Assembly (NCBI GenBank): GCA_000497125.2
Contig: CM035321.1
Span: 256,001-320,000 of the forward strand
Length of the DNA: 64,000 nucleotides
Direction: 5' to 3'
Source of the DNA: Spironucleus salmonicida
Taxonomy: Eukaryota > Fornicata > Diplomonadida > Hexamitidae
Below the pieces are notes generated by a model. The model made no database searches and was not told the origin of the DNA. It saw only the letters and a list, made by a program, of their open reading frames with translations. Both the position numbers and the translations under genes were made by a program. Of this stretch, positions 57,901 through 64,000 are shown piece by piece (within the stretch, counting starts at the first letter, position 1; each line of letters begins with the position of its first letter).

Positions 57901-58862
57901 AACAATAGTCTTTGTTATCTACTGCTTTATTAATAATATAAATTCATGTGCAGTATAAGTTTAAAACAATCATATCAGATGTTTCTATTTATATCATGTA
58001 GGTAAATTTGTAAAAATATTTAACTCATACTAGAGAAAAATATTATCTAATGACATAACTTTTAAGAATTAGTATAGATTAATTAAATCTAAAATTAATA
58101 TAAAATTACTAAACAAATTTAAGATCTGATGAAATATTTAATACGCAATATATAATGAAATAAGCTGATAATATTATTTTTATAAATCAGTTATTATAAT
58201 CAACACCAAAATTTGTGATATATTTTATTAATTTTGAAGATAAACTGCCCAATTACACAACACAATTACACATGTCATTTTTTGATTATTAACATCATAT
58301 ACGAGTTTAAAATATATCTAACGTATTTGGATATTATTTAACTCTTAACTCTGAGAAAACAAAATATTATTTACTTAGTTTACTAAATGAAAATGAAGTA
58401 CTAGAGTAAATAATTAAGAAAATCATATAAAATATTTATGATGAATAATAAAACATCTATTTTGACAATAATGTTATTAGTCTCATAATAGAAAAATTAA
58501 ATTAAAATTTTTATAGTGGTAATGTAGTCTACGCGCAGCATCTATATAGTATTATCAAGATATATATGACTTTAACTTAATAATCTAAATATAATTAGTT
58601 TAAATTATTGCATGATAAAATATAACATTATGAAGATAAAAGTTATAAGTTCTGGGATAATAATTAATACGATGTATAATTTTTATAAAACTAGTAAAAT
58701 CTATCATTAGAATAATATGAATCTATGTTTTATAATAACAACTATCTAAGTATGTTAACAAGACAGTATTATACTGTATGTTTAAATAGAGCGTTGAAGG
58801 ATGCTAATCCATATGTAGAAGCTGATAATTACATTCCATTTATTAATTATTGGTGTTAATGA
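54969..58862 (+). CDS. very large orphan protein, 1,297 aa
   Basis: A single frame of 1,298 codons without TGA from ATG 54969 (MLLFSQISCMNNYNL) to TGA. It is about 80 % AT and uses TAA/TAG for most Gln. The chain is predominantly helical with regular Leu/Ile spacing. A central block (VVINVTSCKELIQQ ... YGILQYLRTIIYPQIKIILIINQQ) has alternating strands and helices like a nucleotide-binding core, but no Walker motif is evident. A Ser/Asp-rich acidic loop lies at ~730-770 (ISSSSSEDSFHSF). The C-terminal 450 residues could be an alpha solenoid. No family recognised. Confidence 0.6.
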
Positions 58863-58904
58863 ATTATATATAATATAAATATTATCCACTCATTCCATAT
58901 AATA

Positions 58905-59993
58905 ATGAACTACAATTCTTTGGTAAATATTTATGAAGAGTACTATTAAAATTAATTTCCGTTCGACTAGATCTACAAATTCTTTTCATATAATAATACT
59001 GTCGACCCGCTTCTTAGAGAATGGTCTTTCGAAGCTTTAGTTTAAGATAATGAATCCTTCATTAAACGTTTTGAAGTCGTTAACTCGGCAGAAAAGCTAA
59101 AATAGTTAACTAATAATACAGTGGACCTAAAATTAAAATTTGATATTGGACCTATCTACTCTTCTTCAATTCTTGACCGCTATTCAAAACCTATTGTTCC
59201 AGTCCAGCGCGAACTTGTATTTGATATCGATTCTGGGGATTTTGACTCTGTTAGAAAATGTTGCACCGGAACCAACATGTGCGACAAATGTTGGCGTTTT
59301 ATGGAATGCGCAACATGTATTTTGACGCTTTTTTGCTAAACTTTCGGATTCATAAACTATATTTTTGTTTTCTCAGGGCGACGTGGACTTCACTGCTGGA
59401 TAGCTGATTCTGAGGCTAGAAATCTTCCACAGAGTATCAGGCTAAATATGCTCAAAATGTTTGAATTAATCAAAGTTGACAATGGAACCGAAATTGAAAT
59501 GATTGTACCTGATCAATTTAATGTAAATTTAATTGTTGATATTTGCGAAAAGTTCTTTATGGTAATGTGCGATGAATAAAATTGGCTTTAAAATGGTGAT
59601 ATTGAGAAGTTTGCAGAAAAAGCGAATAAGTGGAAGGGTAAAAAATTATTTCCCATTATTAATGCTAAGAACGTAGGTTAGTTAAAGTTGAAACTATCTA
59701 GTGACGCATGGCGTTTTTTAGTGGTCTATTTCGTATACCCAAGGTTCGATATAGAAGTCACAAAAAGTATGAATCATTTACTCAAGATACCGTTTTCTGT
59801 TCATAGCAAAACATTGTTCGTAGCTTGCCCTATAAATCCAATGCCTATTCTTCAAGAATATAACGTGTAGCTAGATTGCAAAAAATACGAAAATTTGAAA
59901 CGAAGATACGTTTTTTCTAGGCCTGTTAAGTACTCCGACGATATTAAAGAGTATGTAGCATTTTTTGATGAATTTCTAAATGAAATTAAATGA
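58905..59993 (+). CDS. PRIM1: DNA primase catalytic (small) subunit
   Basis: A 362-residue protein from ATG 58905, 42 bp after the previous stop. ELVFDIDSGDFDSV at ~102 holds the catalytic Asp pair of the archaeal/eukaryotic primase (ELVFDIDxxDYD). CDKCWRF gives part of the zinc site. FSGRRGLHCWIAD at ~157 is the SGRRGxHxW motif. PRFDIEVTKSMNHLLKIPFSVHSKT matches the block with the third catalytic Asp and the PFxxHxKTG loop; the final Gly is Leu here. It makes RNA primers for DNA polymerase alpha. Length is slightly below the 400-420 usual. Confidence 0.93.
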
Positions 59994-60008
59994 TAAATGT
60001 ATGTCACT

Positions 60009-61196
60009 TCAAAAAATTATTGTTAACAACATAAATAAGAGCACTAATTTCACACCTAAAAAATTGATAGGTAAAGTATAAATTATGATAAGCCAGCTTG
60101 AAATAAAACAAACTGCAATTTTGAGCTATTTCATAATATTAACATGGTGTTTTTCATTTAGAATATCATATAAGCCTTAAACAACGCCAGAAATAAACCT
60201 ATTTTTGAAATACCGCACAAGAGCTAAATAACCGTCAAAAAACTTATCTATACACATTTTGCGACCTGTCAAATTCTGAATTAACTTCTACTAGCACGTG
60301 CCAACGTACAGACGAGAAAACACATAATTCATCCTGAAGCTGTCCAGACGGTCCCCGCCTAGCGTGCTGTAAAACTCGCTCTAGAGGACCCCTGTGCGGT
60401 CGATACAGTCCAGACAGTTGATCCGCGGGATCTCTCTCTGCACGTCCACTCGTAGGACCCCTTTAACGTAGTCAGCGCAAAATCCGGCCAGCTCAAGCTG
60501 CGTCGCTCTGTGCAGGTCAATTTTGATAGTATTTGGGTACATGCCGCTAAAGGCCTCGCTCAAAGCTAGCTGACCGCCACGGCCCGAAAGGAGCGAAATA
60601 GGTCGAATTTTCTGATCCAAACGGAAGCCGAAATCGCTGCCGCCAATTTCGATTTTGGGCGTGAACTTGAGGCCCGGCCGCTGCTCAAATAGCAGTGGAA
60701 TGCTGCCTCGGTGCAGCTCAAAAACGCCGTTCTGCGTGTTGATGTGGACCTGAATTGTGTTCACCGGGTGGCCATCCACGAGGCCACGGAAGAAGCGCGT
60801 GTAGAGCGCCGATACGAAGAAGGCATCTGCGGTTGGTGAACGGTGCATTAACGTGCAGGGGAACTGGACGAATGCCGTTCGTGTGGCAAAAAATTAGCGC
60901 GGGGGGTTCGGATGGAAGTACAGGAGGTGTTTTATTGACTTTACAGCAATGGAGAGTAAAAATGGTGGTTTTGGGATAATTTTATAGCTTTTAATACGTA
61001 CTGGGACTTACTGAGGATCTTATTTTGAAATCAATAGGTGGCTGATATTTTTGTAGGTTATTTAACCAAAAACTGTGAATTTTGAAAATGAATCACGCTT
61101 TAAGGGGTTCTCAATTTCTGAAATTTTGGACTTGTAAGAATAAAACTTATCTTGCTATGAAAATAATTATAACCTTTCGGATAATAGAATTGACAT
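60009..61196 (-). CDS. SAC-family phosphoinositide phosphatase (Sac1-like)
   Basis: A 395-residue protein from ATG 61196 (MSILLSERLQLF); an in-frame ATG 30 bp upstream is possible. KFTVFGQI is the N-terminal SacN strand. RGSIPLLFEQRPGLKFTPKIEI is the classic RGSIPxxWxQ region. NCLDCIDRTGVLQ is the CX5R(T) catalytic loop at ~258. The C-terminus has two hydrophobic helices (IAVCFISSWLIIIYTLP and VLLFMLLTIIF), as in ER/Golgi Sac1. It removes PI4P. It is about 200 residues shorter than yeast Sac1. The catalytic half is GC-rich; both ends are AT-rich. Confidence 0.88.
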
Positions 61197-61235
61197 TTAA
61201 AAAGTATGAAAAATATTGATATACATATATATAAA

Positions 61236-62207
61236 TCACTTCAGTTAGCTTAAATATTCATCAATAATAATCCTTTTCTTGTCGTTGTTCTGTTTCAATG
61301 TTTTATTTTTCTAACTTTTCTTCCGCAGAATTGCTCGAAATCTCTTCTACGAATCTAATTTTTCTTATTCTAGAGCGTAGATGTATGGTCCTTTCTCTTA
61401 TATATCCTGTAATAATTATAGTGTAGAAACTCCTTAGCTATTTACAGAGTTCCTATTTAAATCTAATTGGCGTTTTGGTAACTATTATGATCTCAGCTGG
61501 AGTGGTGGATCTTTTAGTTAAGCTTTATAAACTTATTATTTTTCAAAAGGTTGATCGTACTTACTATTTAATTCCTAATATCGCAATTAGTCATCACTTA
61601 CATTCTTATTAGCTATTTCCAATTCCTTTTTAATATAAATTTAGCCGTATTAGTAAGAGCTTTCTTAAATTGATATTAATTCCTCAAAATTTATTAAATC
61701 CTCTACACTCAGTAAAAAATTAAAACTTATATTACTAGTAGCTAACATATCTTTATCGATAATATTCTCACTATTTAATAATTTTTCAACGTCCGCTATT
61801 CGTTCCCAATAATATTATTAAGTTTACCTTTCTGGTTCATATATTAATTCCTACAAATTCATAAATTCAAATATTAATTCATTTAAAACAGGTTAAATAC
61901 TATGCGTCTACTAAACAACAAAATTCTTGTCTTCTTAACTTTAGGTTAGAGAATCTAGATCAAATGTTTAACGCTTAAACGCTGAATAACGATATTTTTC
62001 TTTTTCACTGTGATTAAATTAACTACTATAATTAGTTTTTCTATTAAATGTAGACATTTCAAGAAGTTTCTTCTGTTTTTATTATTTCTCTTCATTTTGT
62101 TAAGATTTTTTAGTCTAGTAAAGATTATACCTGTATTATTCTTCATCACTTATAATAATATTACTATAAAAATCATGGCTAGTATTGAATCTTGATTTAG
62201 CATACAT
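61236..62207 (-). CDS. hypothetical coiled-coil-containing protein, 323 aa
   Basis: The minus-strand frame starts MYAKSRFNTSHDFYSN at ATG 62207, 39 bp before the SAC gene on the same strand. Polar N-terminus, a globular middle (LNELIFEFMNLQELIYEPERQ ... LLSVEDLINFEELI) and a strongly basic C-terminus (RFRAILRKKSQKNKTLKQ). No domain named. The basic tail could bind nucleic acid or microtubules. Confidence 0.55.
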
Positions 62208-62794
62208 ATTTTATTACTTTTGTGTTAACATTTTAAATTCCATCTTTATTATATAAAATTAAATGCAATAACTTTTTAAATATTTACTAAATATGATCTT
62301 ATTTTATCTATATCTATTTAAGTGATTCTAAAACACAAATAATTTTTGAATTTATATATAGTATTCAGACTAAATGAACGCAGAAAATCCTGAATAAATA
62401 TAATATTACGGTAAATTTCATTATTATTATTTTTAGTGAAAAATAAAATAATATAACATTAAAATAGTGTTATATTCGTAATTCTCATATTTACCATCTA
62501 TTTATTAATGTTTAAATTGTAAAAATTAGAATAATGGAAAATCAAATGATTGTGAATAATGCTTTACATATTGCGAATAAATAAGAAATTCTTATCCATA
62601 TTATCTATATGTTATATTTTACTCTGCCTAAGCCTTTTGATAATTCATTTTATATGTATGAAATTCTTATGAAAATTGCTTATAAAGTATTATTATAAAA
62701 TATTCAAATATGTAATATTAATATGAAAATATTAATAATATATATAATAGGCAGTTATTTATTGATTTTCGATGAAATAACCATTCCACTATAA
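62208..62794. other. AT-rich divergent intergenic region
   Basis: About 590 bp between divergent genes. The plus-strand GYF frame remains open back to ATG 62534 and would add 87 low-complexity residues; otherwise I see only tiny ORFs. Presumed to hold the promoters of both neighbours. Confidence 0.45.
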
Positions 62795-63550
62795 ATGGAT
62801 TTAAACTCCATAAATAATATCCTTAGTAAATTGCCTATAGATAATGGAATACCATTAGAATTATTAGTTCTATAGTCAGGTGATAGTATTATCTCTTAGG
62901 CTATCCTTGATGAACCAAGACAGTTATAATTTTTCCCTACTACTATGCCGTTATTAATGAAGAAAGGTGATACTTCTGGAAAGAAACTTTATGTGAAACC
63001 TAATAAATTAAGATAAGCTGAACCTCGTAAGAATCCTATTAAATTTAAAAATGCAGATGCCAAGGTATCAATCCCTTAAGATATTGCTTACAAGACATCT
63101 ATTAACGTATCTGAATACTAAATTTTAGATAGTGAAGATGAAGGTGATCTGACATCATTGCTAGAACCATAAGCCCAAGATATTGAATAATTTATTGATC
63201 AACCTAAAAAAGTTGCTTATTAACCTAAAAAGACAGTTGGAATTTCAGAAATTATTGGAAAACCGGCTAATTCTCTAGATACTAAAAAACATATCTAGGT
63301 ACCCCAATCTTAGTAATCAACTAGGAAAGCCTATCAATGGATGTACTTAGACGCCTCTAACAATTTTTAGGGTCCATTTGGTTAGAGCTTGATGAAAAAC
63401 TGGTTTGACGGCGGCCATCTCCCAAGAACACTTCCAATCAAACTAGCAGGTGTTGACAAGAAGTTTGTTCCCCTTTTCTAACGTTGGGAGGAATCTTGTG
63501 CCCAATACAAGTCAACCCCATTCTCATGTGAACCCTTACCTTACAACTGA
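62795..63550 (+). CDS. GYF-domain protein, 251 aa
   Basis: The preferred start is ATG 62795 (MDLNSINNILSKLP). The C-terminal GYF domain is clear: WMYLDASNNFQGPFGQSLMKNW at ~181, then GGHLPRTLPIKLAG ... FVPL, matching W.Y.D..G..QGPF...M..W...GYF. The Gly-Tyr-Phe triplet is GHL. GYF domains bind Pro-rich peptides in splicing (CD2BP2) and translation repression (GIGYF). The N-part is acidic and Lys-rich, likely disordered. GC rises at the 3' end, where the gene meets the convergent pantothenate kinase 10 bp away. Confidence 0.75.
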
Positions 63551-63560
63551 AATTTTTCAT

Positions 63561-64000
63561 TCACTAAATCTCCCAACTTTCAACACTGTGCACCTCGCTC
63601 TCCTCCTTTGCGATTTCGCGCATGACCTCGCTCACAAACGTTTCAATTTCGTCGTTACCAGCTCCAAACTCGACACCGTCACCCAAGAGCGCGCCGATGG
63701 ATCCAAGCACCGCATCATGTGATAGGAAAATTCCATCAATACCATTCTCAGCCAAAACACGTTGAATCGACTCCTGGACTACCGGTTGGTTGCTAATGAA
63801 TCCACCCGCGAAAACGACCCGCGTGAGGTGTTTGATTTTACAGTTCAGGCAAGCAAGCTGTGCGGCATTTTCGGACACCATTTCTGCTAGCGCGGCCACC
63901 ACATCCGCTTTTGCGAACTCATTTTAGAAAATAGGAGCAGAAAACTAGGCGCCGTTGAACTAAAGCTTGCTGGCGTGCCCCTGTGTCTCCAGCTTTAGGA
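63561..64000 (-). CDS. pantothenate kinase (eukaryotic PanK type), N-terminus outside window
   Basis: The minus-strand frame is open from the window edge to TGA at 63561; the last sense codon is TAG (Gln). HLTRVVFAGGFISNQPVVQESI and GIFLSHDAVLGSIGALLGDG match the PanK C-terminal blocks (VxFxGxFxRxNxxxxxxI and FLxHexYxGAxGAhL). Residues near the edge (NEFAKADVVAALAEMVSENAAQLA) are the helix before them. The enzyme phosphorylates pantothenate, the first step of CoA synthesis. It is GC-rich throughout the visible part, in contrast with most of the window. Confidence 0.85.

Overview
The window is AT-rich nuclear DNA from a protist in which TAA and TAG are read as glutamine and only TGA stops translation. 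Nearly every recognisable protein (COPI alpha, P5A ATPase, DNA primase, aminoacyl-tRNA synthetases) is continuous only under that reading. About 50 genes can be followed from ATG to TGA without a convincing intron. Genes are packed on both strands, often with convergent stop codons 5-45 bp apart. This code is used by many ciliates and by hexamitin diplomonads (the Spironucleus/Hexamita/Trepomonas group). The lack of introns, a Giardia-like fused transcarboxylase, many coiled-coil proteins and a cysteine-rich single-pass surface protein favour a hexamitin diplomonad. This is an inference, and a ciliate or oxymonad is not excluded.

Left part (1-17.8 kb): a site-2 protease, cis-prenyltransferase, a coiled-coil protein, an N-terminal-half tRNase Z-like protein, two tiny MGA-starting proteins, a tail-anchored protein, COPI alpha, an LSm-like protein, an EF-hand protein, an M29 aminopeptidase, an arrestin/Vps26-like protein and a P5A-type ATPase.

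Centre (17.9-33.9 kb): the most unusual structure. Two GC-rich arms of 5,343 bp (19347-24689 and 28530-33872) are inverted repeats and almost identical; I found one internal mismatch. They flank a 3,840-bp AT-rich spacer. Each arm carries a membrane protein, a leucine-rich-repeat protein, a SWIRM-domain (SWI3-like) chromatin protein, and the ends of two genes that cross the arm borders. At the outer left border this is a C2-like/coiled-coil protein, intact on the left and truncated on the right. At the spacer border it is a fused transcarboxylase, intact on the right with only its biotinyl tail on the left. Base composition jumps from about 25-40 % GC to about 60 % GC at the arm borders, inside single reading frames. 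Recombination between the arms would flip the spacer yet always leave one intact transcarboxylase gene.

Right part (34-64 kb): a type I membrane protein, a duplicated SARAF-like protein, TyrRS, a RluA-family pseudouridine synthase, a bacterial-type MetRS, a phosphatidylinositol-phosphate kinase, a cysteine-rich membrane protein, a kinesin-like protein with a dead P-loop, several coiled-coil and orphan proteins, a 1,297-residue orphan, DNA primase small subunit, a SAC-family lipid phosphatase, a GYF-domain protein and a partial pantothenate kinase. Smaller GC islands occur near 6.7-7.3, 18.0-18.9, 43.3-43.9, 45.7-46.4, 60.3-60.9 and 63.4-64 kb, several over convergent gene ends. I saw no tRNA, rRNA, CRISPR array or transposase gene.
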